The notes: generated by a model from the sequence alone, not told the origin. A DNA stretch of 15,332 nucleotides from BTRF01 sp036986255 (GCA_036986255.1 BTRF01000012.1:1-15332), one strand, 5' to 3'. Counted from the first letter of the stretch, positions 1 to 6,789 are shown. Made by a program: numbers and translations.

Positions 1-1125
1 CCGGTCGAGCTTCCCCATGTTGCGAAATACAAACCTATGGAGACCGGCGAATCCCCCTTGGCGGCGATTAAGAGTTGGGTGAAGGTCCCCTGTCCCTCAT
101 GTGGTAAGCAGGCGAGAAGGGAGACTGATACGATGCCGAACTGGGCCGGGTCTTCCTGGTACTTCCTGGCCTACACCTTCTGGCACAAGGTCAAAAATCA
201 GGAGGCAAAAAGCAAAAAGCAGAAAGGGAATATCTTCAAGACGTACCAGAGTTTGGTCGACGCTTGGATGCCGGTGGACTGGTACAACGGGGGGATGGAA
301 CATACGAACCTCCACCTCCTGTATTCGCGCTTTTGGTACAAGTTTCTCTATGATCTAAAGCTCGTTCCCGCTCCCGAACCGTACGCTCGCCGCACTTCCC
401 ACGGCGTGGTCTTGGGCCCCGATGGGCAGAAGATGAGCAAATCCCGTGGAAATGTCATCAATCCGGATGAGGTAATAGAGGAGTTTGGGGCGGACACCTT
501 CCGGATGTATGAGGCCTTCATGGGCCCGTTTGAGCAGACGATCCCGTGGGACCCGCGGGGGGTCTTGGGGGTGCGGCGTTTCCTGGATAAGGTTTGGCGG
601 GCGCACCATAAGCTAACCGCAAACAGCAAACAGCAAACAGCCAGAAGCCGTATGCCCTCAGCCGTCCGCCGTAAGCTGCATCAGTTGATTAAGAAGGTGG
701 AGGGGGATACTCTGGCGATGAAGTTCAACACCTCGGTGGCTGTCATGATGGGGTTCATAAATGAGTTGTCAGATGCTAGGTTTCAGTTGTCAGAAAGGGA
801 CTGGAAAACGTTTCTTAAGGTGCTTGCTCCGTACGCTCCCCATCTGAGCGAGGAGCTTTGGCACTCCTTGGGCGAGAGTGAGAGCGTTCACGTCCAACCT
901 TGGCCAAAGTACGACCCGAAATTGATCGCCGAAGAGGCGGTTACCATCATCATCCAGGTGGATGGCAAGCTTCGCGGAAAGCTAGAGGTGGCGAGAGGGA
1001 CGAAAGAGGCCGATGTGATTGAAAAAGGGCGAAGTTTGGAGAATGTCAAACCCCATCTTTACGGGAGAAAACTTGCAAAAACCATTTTTATACCCGATAA
1101 TCTAGTTAACTTCGTCACGCGTTGA
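1..1125 (+). CDS. leuS: Leucyl-tRNA synthetase, 3' part (5' end outside window)
   Basis: Class I synthetase charging tRNA-Leu with leucine in the cytoplasm. The reading frame is open from the first base, so the N-terminal part, including HIGH and most of the editing domain, lies upstream. Visible parts are the SWYFLAY and NGGMEHTNLHLLYSRFW blocks, the KMSKS ATP-binding loop at residues 144-148 of the visible part, and the anticodon-binding domain with APYAPHLSEELW. The C-terminal domain (IIIQVDGKLRGKLEV) is also present, so the 3' end is intact. Two stretches do not look like normal LeuRS: a Lys/Gln-rich one at 193-234 and a Ser/Gln/Arg-rich one at 615-677. Both are encoded by period-7 DNA repeats that keep the frame. 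The gene ends in TGA. The identification is secure. Confidence 0.97.
   Translation, partial: PVELPHVAKYKPMETGESPLAAIKSWVKVPCPSCGKQARRETDTMPNWAGSSWYFLAYTFWHKVKNQEAKSKKQKGNIFKTYQSLVDAWMPVDWYNGGMEHTNLHLLYSRFWYKFLYDLKLVPAPEPYARRTSHGVVLGPDGQKMSKSRGNVINPDEVIEEFGADTFRMYEAFMGPFEQTIPWDPRGVLGVRRFLDKVWRAHHKLTANSKQQTARSRMPSAVRRKLHQLIKKVEGDTLAMKFNTSVAVMMGFINELSDARFQLSERDWKTFLKVLAPYAPHLSEELWHSLGESESVHVQPWPKYDPKLIAEEAVTIIIQVDGKLRGKLEVARGTKEADVIEKGRSLENVKPHLYGRKLAKTIFIPDNLVNFVTR
193..234 (+). repeat. In-frame heptad repeat tract in leuS (copy 1)
   Basis: Six consecutive 7-base units (AAAAATC, AGGAGGC, AAAAAGC twice, AGAAAGG, then a weaker GAATATC) total 42 bases, a multiple of three. They encode a Lys/Gln-rich insert (NQEAKSKKQKGN) between two conserved LeuRS blocks. 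The unit pattern (A-rich with GC at the end) matches the other tracts in this window. The right boundary is uncertain by one unit. Confidence 0.6.
615..677 (+). repeat. In-frame heptad repeat tract in leuS (copy 2)
   Basis: Nine 7-base units (63 bases, 21 codons): AACCGCA, AACAGCA twice, AACAGCC, AGAAGCC, GTATGCC, CTCAGCC, GTCCGCC, GTAAGCT. The first half follows AACAGC and the second half follows an AGCCGT phase. The argS tract has the same two-part build and the same 63-base length. The tract lies between the conserved FLDKVWRAHH and RRKLHQLIKKV blocks, where an insert is likely tolerated. Confidence 0.75.
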
Positions 1126-1130
1126 AGAGC

Positions 1131-1158
1131 GTAGTTGACAGGTAGTAGTCGGTAGTGA
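1131..1158 (+). repeat. Intergenic heptad repeat tract (leuS-comEA gap)
   Basis: Four 7-base units (GTAGTTG, ACAGGTA, GTAGTCG, GTAGTGA) start just after the leuS stop. GTAGT recurs at offsets of 14 and 7 bases. The spacing fits the period-7 family, although the unit sequence is diverged. The rest of the 99-base gap shows no convincing promoter or hairpin. Confidence 0.45.
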
Positions 1159-1224
1159 CCGGTTGCATGCTACTTAAACCTGGCGTTTGAGAAATCCCTG
1201 CTGAGTAGTTTATCGATAAGTTCG

Positions 1225-1599
1225 ATGATAAAAGATTTGTTAGAAAGACATAAGCAGGGTCTGATAGCAGTGTTATCAGGAGTGATCTTACTGGGTTCCG
1301 GAGTTTCTTTGGGAGTGGGACTCATTGAAGCCCGTAAAGCTCCTGATCTAATCCAGTCTTTTGGGTTAGAGGAACCCAGTCTTCTTCCCGTTGAACCCTC
1401 GAAATCGAAGATTAATCTCAATAAATCATCTTCAACCGAACTGGAGTTCTTATCCGGTATCGGTCCGGCTAAGGCCCGGGCGATTGTGGACTATCGGGAG
1501 AGTTACGGCCCTTTTAAGACTACGGCAGAGATTATGAATGTTTCCGGTATCGGTCCCCAGACTTACGAGAAAATCAAGAGCGGAATTGTGGTGGAGTGA
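1225..1599 (+). CDS. comEA: ComEA-type helix-hairpin-helix DNA-binding protein
   Basis: DNA receptor for natural transformation, 124 residues, anchored in the cytoplasmic membrane with its DNA-binding part outside. Residues about 13-35 form one hydrophobic segment (signal anchor). Residues 60-124 form a helix-hairpin-helix pair: KINLNKSSSTELEFLSGIGP with AKARAIVDYRE, then a second VSGIGPQTYEKIKSGI. Ordinary ComEA proteins are longer (around 200 residues in Bacillus), so this is a minimal version. ATG 1225 has no Shine-Dalgarno sequence. A loose TATCGAT lies 8-14 bases upstream, compatible with a leaderless start. Only 12 bases separate it from the comEC-like gene, so the two are probably cotranscribed. 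The family call is strong; the function in uptake is inferred from the family. Confidence 0.9.
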   Translation: MIKDLLERHKQGLIAVLSGVILLGSGVSLGVGLIEARKAPDLIQSFGLEEPSLLPVEPSKSKINLNKSSSTELEFLSGIGPAKARAIVDYRESYGPFKTTAEIMNVSGIGPQTYEKIKSGIVVE

Positions 1600-1611
1600 C
1601 GGGAGGAACCG

Positions 1612-2523
1612 ATGTGGTTGAGCTGGCTTGACGGTGTTAGGGAAGCGGTGGCCACTTTGGTTAGAGAGAGCCTTCCCGAGCCGCAGGCCTCTCTTCTTTT
1701 GGGGATTATGATGGGGGTGAAGTCCGGCCTCCCCTCCGGTTTTTATGAAGCTCTTCGGGTTACCGGAACGATTCACGTCGTAGTTGTCTCCGGGTACAAC
1801 ATCTCCGTGCTGATTAACACGCTGGCGCGGGGGTTGATCTGGGTTCCTCTGAAGCTCCGTCTCGTTTTAACGGTCATTTTTATCTTCCTGTTTGTGATGC
1901 TGGTGGGTCCGGAAGCTCCGGTAGTGAGAGCGGCGATAATGGGAACTATTGCCCTTCTAGGAACGGTGTTGGGGCGCCAGAATGACGCGATGCGGCTGTT
2001 CTTGGTATCGGTAGTGTTGATGCTCATTATTAAGCCGGAATGGGCGGGGGAGCTGAGTTTTCAGCTTTCTTTTCTGGCTACCTTGGGATTGATCGTGGTG
2101 TTTCCCCTGTTGGATCGGTTGATCCCCGGTAAGGGGGCCTTTTTGCGCGAGGATCTGTTGACAACCCTGTCTGCCCAAGTGTTGGTTTGGCCTCTGATTG
2201 CCTTTACTTTTGGGCAGATTTCCCTGCTTTCCCCGTTGGTAAACGCCCTTCTTCTTTGGACGGTACCCTTTATTACATATTTAGGCTTGGTTACAGTCAC
2301 AGTGGGTGTGTTTATCAGACAGATAGGGTGGTTGTTAATGATCCCCGTGCGAGTACTTTTAGACTACTTTATCTGGATTACAGAGCTCTTCTCCTCCCTA
2401 AAGATGGGTTATTTTGAGGTTTCGGTGTTCTCCGTACTGGCGCTGGCCTTTTATTTTGTGGTTTTAGGAGGTAGTTTATGGTTCCTATCCCAAATATCAG
2501 CAGAAAAACGAGAAATAGAGTAA
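1612..2523 (+). CDS. comEC: ComEC/Rec2 competence-domain membrane protein (channel half)
   Basis: Predicted channel that moves single-stranded DNA across the cytoplasmic membrane during transformation. The protein has 303 residues and is almost wholly hydrophobic, with about eight membrane segments. The Competence-domain signature is at about residues 42-60 (VTGTIHVVVVSGYNISVL), followed by GPEAPVVRAAIMG and ELSFQLSFLATLGLI, both typical of ComEC. Full-length ComEC also has an N-terminal OB-like/DUF4131 region, which is absent, and a C-terminal metallo-beta-lactamase domain, here a separate gene. ATG 1612 is well supported: GGGAGG at 1601-1606 sits five bases upstream. The 3' end overlaps the next gene by 46 bases in another frame. 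Confidence 0.93.
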   Translation: MWLSWLDGVREAVATLVRESLPEPQASLLLGIMMGVKSGLPSGFYEALRVTGTIHVVVVSGYNISVLINTLARGLIWVPLKLRLVLTVIFIFLFVMLVGPEAPVVRAAIMGTIALLGTVLGRQNDAMRLFLVSVVLMLIIKPEWAGELSFQLSFLATLGLIVVFPLLDRLIPGKGAFLREDLLTTLSAQVLVWPLIAFTFGQISLLSPLVNALLLWTVPFITYLGLVTVTVGVFIRQIGWLLMIPVRVLLDYFIWITELFSSLKMGYFEVSVFSVLALAFYFVVLGGSLWFLSQISAEKREIE

Positions 2524-3356
2524 TTTTTGGCCTTTTACTGGGTACTTTAACTGTCCTTGGGTGGGCTTTGATCCCCCGCTTAGCGACTCAGCTATCTGGA
2601 GAAAACACCCTTTTGGTCCGTTTTTACGATGTTGGGCAGGGGGATGCAATTTTGATCCAGAAGGGTGTTACTCAGATCCTGATAGACGGAGGGCCGAATG
2701 AAGAGGTTTTGACTTATTTGGGGCGGGATTTACTCCCGTGGGATCGGAAAATTGAGCTTTTGGTTCTTACTCACCCTCATGCGGATCACTTAACGGGCCT
2801 CCTCGCTGTTTTGGAACGATATCAAGTCGAACGGGTTCTTTACTATCCCAGCGTTTATGATACCCGCGGCTATGAAAAATTTTTGGAGAAGGTTAAAAAT
2901 GAAGGTGCGCAAGTCCTGCAGGCGGTTCGCGGGGGCCGGTTGAGGGTGGGTGAGATCTCTTTGCAGATTCTTTGGCCAACTGCTAACTATCGCGACGAAA
3001 ATGTGAATAATGAGTCCGTGGCGCTCTTGATGGGTTACGGCGATTTTGAGACTCTTTTACTGGGTGACGCAGAATTGGGTGTGCAGTTTAAAATGGCTTT
3101 TATCAATACTGATGTTGAAGTGATAAAAATGGCTCACCACGGGTCCAAGAACGGAGCTTACGAATCCCTTTTGCGAACGGCTTCGCCGGAGCTGGCCGTG
3201 ATTTCGGTAGGGGCTAAAAACAGCTATGGCCACCCCCATTCGAGCACGCTTAACCTGTTGCGCCGCTTGGGAATCCCCTTTCTAAGGACCGATTTGAGCG
3301 GAACCGTCACCGTCAGGAGTGACGGGCGTAATTTTTGGTATTCTACCAGAAGGTAG
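2478..3356 (+). CDS. ComEC-type metallo-beta-lactamase domain protein (separate gene)
   Basis: Predicted metal-dependent hydrolase, equivalent to the C-terminal domain of ComEC and thought to act on incoming or non-transported DNA outside the membrane. It has 292 residues with one N-terminal hydrophobic anchor (about 15-36). The MBL fold follows: VRFYDVGQGDAILI, HPHADH at 99-104, Asp197 in LLLGDAE, His220-His221 in KMAHHGSKNG, and His252 in YGHPHSSTL. All expected metal ligands appear present. AGGAGGT at 2466-2472 lies five bases before ATG 2478, inside the preceding gene. It therefore has its own ribosome binding site and is not simply the product of a frameshift. The N-terminal anchor keeps it at the membrane next to the channel protein. 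Confidence 0.93.
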   Translation: MVPIPNISRKTRNRVIFGLLLGTLTVLGWALIPRLATQLSGENTLLVRFYDVGQGDAILIQKGVTQILIDGGPNEEVLTYLGRDLLPWDRKIELLVLTHPHADHLTGLLAVLERYQVERVLYYPSVYDTRGYEKFLEKVKNEGAQVLQAVRGGRLRVGEISLQILWPTANYRDENVNNESVALLMGYGDFETLLLGDAELGVQFKMAFINTDVEVIKMAHHGSKNGAYESLLRTASPELAVISVGAKNSYGHPHSSTLNLLRRLGIPFLRTDLSGTVTVRSDGRNFWYSTRR

Positions 3357-3360
3357 AACT

Positions 3361-3374
3361 AACCCGGCAGGGTT
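3361..3374 (+). terminator. Weak hairpin after the MBL gene
   Basis: AACCC and GGGTT arms (3361-3365 and 3370-3374) enclose a four-base loop directly after the stop codon. There is no T-run, so termination would be weak at best. The AACCC/GGGTT arms recur at other gene ends in this window. Confidence 0.25.
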
Positions 3375-3416
3375 TGCTAATTATGGATGCTCAAATGCGC
3401 TAAACTTTAAGTTGTA

Positions 3417-5168
3417 ATGGTGTTCAAGTCCGAAATCAAAAGAGCGGTCAAAAAAGCCGTAAAGGAACTCTATCAGATTGAAGTTGATCCCGTTTTGGAG
3501 CACCCCGCTCAAGATTCCTACGGGGATTACTCTACCAATGTGGCGATGGTTTTAGCCAGGCAGGTGAAGACAGATCCTCTGGAGGTTGCTCGCCGGTTAG
3601 CAGAAGCAATCAACGGTTACCAACTGGCGATTTTGGAATCTATCGAGGCCGCTCCTCCGGGGTTTGTAAACTTTCGGCTTGCAAAAGAGGCACTATTGGG
3701 GGAGCTGAACTGTATTAATCGGAAGGGGGAGCGATTTGGAGAATCGGTTGTAGGGAAAGGGAAAACCGTTCTAATTGACTACTCGTCTCCGAATGTAGCC
3801 AAGCCCTTCGGGATTGGGCACCTCCGTTCGACCATCGTCGGGCAGGCCTTGTACAACCTTTACTCTTTTGCCGGATACCGGACGATTGGGGAGAACTTCC
3901 TTGGGGATTGGGGGACTCAGTTTGGCAAGCTGATCTACGCCCTTAAGACCTGGGGGGATGAGAAGGAGCTGGATGCGTCCGAAAGGCCCATCAATATCTT
4001 GGAGGATCTCTACGTGCGCTTCCAGCGGGAGGCCGAAAAGGATTCCCGTCTGGAGGAAGAAGGACGATTCTGGTTCAAGAAGCTGGAGGAGGGAGATAAG
4101 GAAGCCCGGCGAATCTGGAAGAAGTTGAAGAATTGGTCTTTGGCTGAGTTTGAAAAGACCTACCGGCTTTTGGGAGTCAAGATTGATCGGACTACGGGAG
4201 AGAGCGTTTATGCCGATCGCGCTTCCGAGGTGATTGCGGACGCCGGAAAGAAGGGGATTGCGGTTGAGTCCGAAGGGGCTTTGGTGATTTTCTTCCCTGA
4301 GAAAGAGGGCCTTCCTCCTCTAATCCTGAGGAAAAGCGACGGAGCCACGACCTACGAATCTAGAGATTTAGCTACGATCAAGGCCCGAAAAGAGAAATTC
4401 AAGCCGGGTTTGGTCCTCTACGAGGTGGGAGCCGATCAGACCCTCCATTTTAAGCAGCTTTTTCTTGCGGCGCAGATGCTCGGTTACGCTAAGCCGGGGG
4501 AGCTGGTCCATGTTGCCCACGGACTTTATCGTTTTGCCGAGGGCAAGATGTCCACGCGGTTGGGCCGCACTATTCATTTGGAAGATGTGTTGAGCGAGGC
4601 GGTCGAGCGGGCTCGGAAGTTGGTAGAGTGCTCGCTTACGGGCGATTCCCTGTCCAAAAAAGAGGTTGATGAGATCGCCCGAGCTGTGGGAATTGGGGCG
4701 GTTAAGTACAACGATCTATCGCAACACTATACTTCCGAGGTTGTTTTCGACTGGGAGAAAATCTTAAATCTTCAGGGTAATAGCGCCCCCTATCTACAGT
4801 ACACATACGCTAGAGCAGTAAGCGTGCTTGAAAAAGCACGCGGAGAACAGCGAACAGCGAACAGCGAACAGTTGGCCGTTAGCCGTAAGCCGTTAGCCGT
4901 TAGCGAAGCGGAAGCCCCGTTGCTGCGCTGGCTCTACCGCTTCCCCGAAATTGTGGAGGAGGCCGTGAAAGTCAACTCGCCCAATTTGATCTGCAACTTC
5001 CTTTTTGAGCTCGCGCGGCGCTTCAACGCTTTTTATGCGGAGCTGCCTATTATTAAGGCGGAGAATGAACAGACCAAACGCCTGAGGCTGGCGATTACGG
5101 CGGCGACGGGGCAAACCATCAAGAACGGTTTAACGCTTTTGGGGATCAGCGCTCCCGAGAAGCTTTGA
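3417..5168 (+). CDS. argS: Arginyl-tRNA synthetase
   Basis: Class I synthetase charging tRNA-Arg, 583 residues, near the usual family length of about 550-600. The N-terminal Arg-tRNA synthetase domain spans about 1-100. The HIGH-equivalent GIGH is at 132-135 within SSPNVAKPFGIGHLRST. ENFLGDWGTQFGKL and the KMS signature (K377-S379, EGKMSTRLGRT) follow, and the C-terminal anticodon-binding DALR domain starts near residue 500. Residues 477-497 are not family-like: they are encoded by nine period-7 DNA units in the linker before the DALR domain. A perfect inverted repeat lies just before this tract. ATG 3417 has no Shine-Dalgarno sequence. TAAACT at 3401-3406 could be a -10 element giving a very short or absent leader. 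Confidence 0.97.
   Translation: MVFKSEIKRAVKKAVKELYQIEVDPVLEHPAQDSYGDYSTNVAMVLARQVKTDPLEVARRLAEAINGYQLAILESIEAAPPGFVNFRLAKEALLGELNCINRKGERFGESVVGKGKTVLIDYSSPNVAKPFGIGHLRSTIVGQALYNLYSFAGYRTIGENFLGDWGTQFGKLIYALKTWGDEKELDASERPINILEDLYVRFQREAEKDSRLEEEGRFWFKKLEEGDKEARRIWKKLKNWSLAEFEKTYRLLGVKIDRTTGESVYADRASEVIADAGKKGIAVESEGALVIFFPEKEGLPPLILRKSDGATTYESRDLATIKARKEKFKPGLVLYEVGADQTLHFKQLFLAAQMLGYAKPGELVHVAHGLYRFAEGKMSTRLGRTIHLEDVLSEAVERARKLVECSLTGDSLSKKEVDEIARAVGIGAVKYNDLSQHYTSEVVFDWEKILNLQGNSAPYLQYTYARAVSVLEKARGEQRTANSEQLAVSRKPLAVSEAEAPLLRWLYRFPEIVEEAVKVNSPNLICNFLFELARRFNAFYAELPIIKAENEQTKRLRLAITAATGQTIKNGLTLLGISAPEKL
4822..4841 (+). repeat. Perfect inverted repeat inside argS
   Basis: GCGTGCTT (4822-4829) and AAGCACGC (4834-4841) flank GAAA, giving an 8-bp stem with a GNRA-type loop. 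It lies three bases before the heptad tract. The encoded residues (SVLEKAR) are ordinary for ArgRS, so coincidence is possible. Confidence 0.5.
4845..4907 (+). repeat. In-frame heptad repeat tract in argS
   Basis: Nine 7-base units, 63 bases: GAACAGC three times, GAACAGT, TGGCCGT, TAGCCGT, AAGCCGT, TAGCCGT, TAGCGAA. Four AACAGC-type units are followed by AGCCGT-type units, the same order as in leuS 615-677. The encoded peptide starts EQRTANSEQ, sharing TANS with the leuS insert (TANSKQQT), so both are read in the same phase. Confidence 0.85.
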
Positions 5169-5198
5169 GGGTGGGGAGTTGGGGAATTTTAGGTGTGT

Positions 5199-5204
5199 TA
5201 TTCT
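5199..5204 (+). promoter_or_regulatory. Extended -10 promoter for the ndk gene (leaderless start)
   Basis: TATTCT is preceded by TG and one base (TGT at 5196-5198), an extended -10. Seven bases follow before ATG 5212, so the predicted transcript would begin at the start codon. No Shine-Dalgarno sequence is present. No clear -35 is seen. Confidence 0.45.
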
Positions 5205-5211
5205 AAAACCG

Positions 5212-5757
5212 ATGTTTGAGCGGACGGTTGTGGTTTTCAAGCCGGATTCAGTGGGAAGGGGCCTCGTGGGGGAGGTTTTATCCCGTTTTGAGCGGGCTGG
5301 CCTGCGGATCGTGGGTTCCAAGACGGTTACCGTTACCGAAGGATTTGTCGCTAAGCACTACCCCGATAAAGTTGATTTTCTTCGGTCCATGGGGATGAAA
5401 ACCCTGGAAAATTATGCCGAGTACGGGCTTGATCCTCTGAAGGAGTTGGGAACCGATGATCCCGTGAAGATTGGACGCCGGATCCGCCGCTGGAATATGG
5501 AGTTTCTCTCCCGCGGATCCGTGATTGCCTTTGTCTTGGAGGGCAATCATGCCGTTAAGAACGTGCGCCGTTTGGTGGGCAAGACGATTCCTACTACGGC
5601 GGAGTCAGGAACGATCCGCGGCGACTACTCTGTGGATTCTTCCATTTTGGCCAACCGGGAAAAGCGGGCTGTGCACAACCTCGTTCACGCCTCCGGTACG
5701 GTCGAAGAGGCCCAAGAAGAGATTAAGCTCTGGTTTAAACCAAGCGAGCTCGTCTAA
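5212..5757 (+). CDS. ndk: Nucleoside diphosphate kinase, variant with internal insertion
   Basis: Transfers the gamma phosphate between nucleoside triphosphates and diphosphates through a phosphohistidine. It begins MFERTVVVFKPDSVGRGLVGEVLSRF, the standard Ndk start, so ATG 5212 is preferred over the in-frame TTG at 5179. GTIRGDYS and the active-site region NLVHASGTVEEAQEEI follow, with catalytic His159. Typical Ndk is about 130-150 residues; this one is 181. The extra length is a charged segment (about residues 55-100) between the helix after HYPDKVDFL and the strand RGSVIAFVLEG, replacing the usual PFF..L...SGPV region. The active-site serine/glycine context (HASG instead of HGSD) also differs. 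It follows argS by 43 bases and probably has its own promoter. Confidence 0.9.
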   Translation: MFERTVVVFKPDSVGRGLVGEVLSRFERAGLRIVGSKTVTVTEGFVAKHYPDKVDFLRSMGMKTLENYAEYGLDPLKELGTDDPVKIGRRIRRWNMEFLSRGSVIAFVLEGNHAVKNVRRLVGKTIPTTAESGTIRGDYSVDSSILANREKRAVHNLVHASGTVEEAQEEIKLWFKPSELV

Positions 5758-5770
5758 CTCCTAATTTCTG

Positions 5771-5786
5771 GACCTTTAATGAGGTC
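5771..5786. terminator. Weak hairpin between convergent ndk and sortase genes
   Basis: GACCT (5771-5775) and AGGTC (5782-5786) form a 5-bp stem in the 46-base convergent gap. There is no strong T-run on either strand, so it is only a tentative bidirectional terminator. Confidence 0.3.
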
Positions 5787-5803
5787 TGGGAGTCTATAGG
5801 AGA

Positions 5804-6493
5804 TTATTGGCGGAGGGCGGCGGTGATGATCATCCGGTTAAGGGCTAGCCCCGGAGGGTCGCAGGTTTGCAGGGTTAGATAGGGAGTGGGAAAGGTTCTA
5901 ACTAGGGGTTCCAAGTTGAAGTCGCGAACGACCTCCTTATTGGTGACATAGTAATCAAAACGTTCACCCTTGTAGAAAACGACGATGCGGTCTCCTTTTT
6001 CAAGCTTGCGGAGGAGGTTAAAAACGCTGGCATAGGGGCCATAGTTCCAGAAATCGAGGGAGGAATGGGCAAAGAGATAGCTGTTTCCGGCCTGTCCCGG
6101 CTTGACCGTGTAGCGGGCGTGGGCGACGCCTTTGTCCAGAGCGGCAAGATAGGCCTTTTTGTCGCCCACCGGCACATCCTCAATGACCGGCGCGTTGACG
6201 CCGATCTTTTCGATGATGATGCCAAACTGTGTGGATTTGGGGGTAACCTTTAAGGGGGTGGGCTGCTTGAGCAGAGCCGCAAAGGGACTTTCGTTGGAAG
6301 GCTGGGGGGGTTCCTTCACTTCATCGACGGTGAACTCCTGCCCGCGCAGGTTCCAGTAGGCATAAAGGGCCTCCTGCCGAGCAACCTCCCAGAAGGCGGA
6401 GAGGAAATAGACGATCGCTCCCAGGATGATGATATTTGAGAGCGTTCGAACGGCGATGAATCTCCAGTCCATTTTTTTGAGCTTTTCAAGCAT
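5804..6493 (-). CDS. Sortase family transpeptidase
   Basis: Cysteine transpeptidase of the sortase superfamily, expected outside the membrane, linking surface proteins to the wall or pilin subunits together. It has 229 residues with a cytoplasmic N-terminus (MLEKLKKMDWRF), one membrane segment at about 15-40 and a linker. The sortase beta-barrel follows, with catalytic His143 (LFAHSS), Cys211 (TLQTCDPPG) and Arg220 (LNRMII). Start 6493 (ATG) is chosen because the frame's longer start at 6586 would run through tRNA-Arg. It is a stand-alone gene, convergent to ndk. No LPxTG-type substrate is visible in the window, although the partial surface protein at the right end could be tested once complete. 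The family call is firm; the class is not certain. Confidence 0.92.
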   Translation of the reverse strand: MLEKLKKMDWRFIAVRTLSNIIILGAIVYFLSAFWEVARQEALYAYWNLRGQEFTVDEVKEPPQPSNESPFAALLKQPTPLKVTPKSTQFGIIIEKIGVNAPVIEDVPVGDKKAYLAALDKGVAHARYTVKPGQAGNSYLFAHSSLDFWNYGPYASVFNLLRKLEKGDRIVVFYKGERFDYYVTNKEVVRDFNLEPLVRTFPTPYLTLQTCDPPGLALNRMIITAALRQ

Positions 6494-6536
6494 ATTTTTG
6501 ATTGCTGACCTATCGTCTATAAGCTTCAGCGAAGGG

Positions 6537-6611
6537 TGGTACCCCCGGCAGGAATCGAACCTGCATCTTAGGTTTAGGAAACCCACACTCTATCCGTTGA
6601 GCTACGGGGGC
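6537..6611 (-). tRNA. tRNA-Arg (anticodon CCT)
   Basis: Read on the minus strand it folds as a full cloverleaf: acceptor GCCCCCG/CGGGGGT, D-stem GCTC/GAGT, anticodon stem TGGGT/ACCTA with loop TTCCTAA, and T-arm GCAGG-TTCGATT-CCTGC. Discriminator A and an encoded CCA follow. The anticodon CCT reads AGG codons. The sortase start lies 44 bases downstream of its 3' end. Confidence 0.93.
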
Positions 6612-6623
6612 AGATCAGTTAGA

Positions 6624-6629
6624 ATTATA
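6624..6629 (-). promoter_or_regulatory. -10 element of tRNA-Arg promoter
   Basis: A perfect TATAAT on the minus strand lies 12 bases before the mature 5' end of tRNA-Arg, the right distance for transcription to start a few bases upstream of the tRNA. No good -35 hexamer is seen at the usual spacing. Confidence 0.55.
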
Positions 6630-6659
6630 GCGTACCCGAGGATAAAGTTCTTGATCGTT

Positions 6660-6698
6660 CGGGGAGGACACGATTCTTGCGGAATCGTTAGCTCCCCG
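6660..6698 (+). other. tRNA-Pro acceptor-like duplicated hairpin
   Basis: CGGGGAG (6660-6666) and CTCCCCG (6692-6698) are exact copies of the two acceptor-stem strands of the tRNA-Pro that follows. Between them a nested stem CGATT/AATCG (6671-6675 and 6683-6687) holds a seven-base loop, CTTGCGG. The result resembles an acceptor stem plus a single anticodon-like arm, lacking D and T arms. It could be a tRNA relic, an attenuator-like leader or a processing signal; the sequence alone does not decide. Confidence 0.5.
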
Positions 6699-6714
6699 GA
6701 CTCGCTTCGCTCGT

Positions 6715-6789
6715 CGGGGAGTAGGTCATCGGTAGACCGCTCGACTCGGGTTCGAGAGGCAGAGGGTTCAATTCCCTCCTCCCCGACCA
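6715..6789 (+). tRNA. tRNA-Pro (anticodon CGG)
   Basis: Cloverleaf: acceptor CGGGGAG/CTCCCCG with the C1-G72 pair typical of bacterial tRNA-Pro, D-stem GGTC/GACC, anticodon stem CTCGA/TCGAG with loop CTCGGGT, and T-arm GAGGG-TTCAATT-CCCTC. Discriminator A73 and an encoded CCA follow. Anticodon CGG with G37. A short AGGGT-TAG-ACCCT hairpin at 6794-6806 may end the transcript weakly. Confidence 0.93.

Noticed and set aside
763..797. Another heptad tract in leuS (GAGTTGT/CAGTTGT units)
   Set aside because: Only two clear matching units are present and the length is not a multiple of three. The encoded NELSDARFQLSERDW is acceptable LeuRS sequence.
5179..5211. TTG start for ndk
   Set aside because: The 11 extra residues are not family-like, and ATG 5212 matches the usual Ndk N-terminus and the -10 spacing.
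6494..6586. Longer sortase start at 6586
   Set aside because: It would translate through the 3' half of tRNA-Arg and adds no sortase-like sequence. ATG 6493 gives a normal N-terminus.
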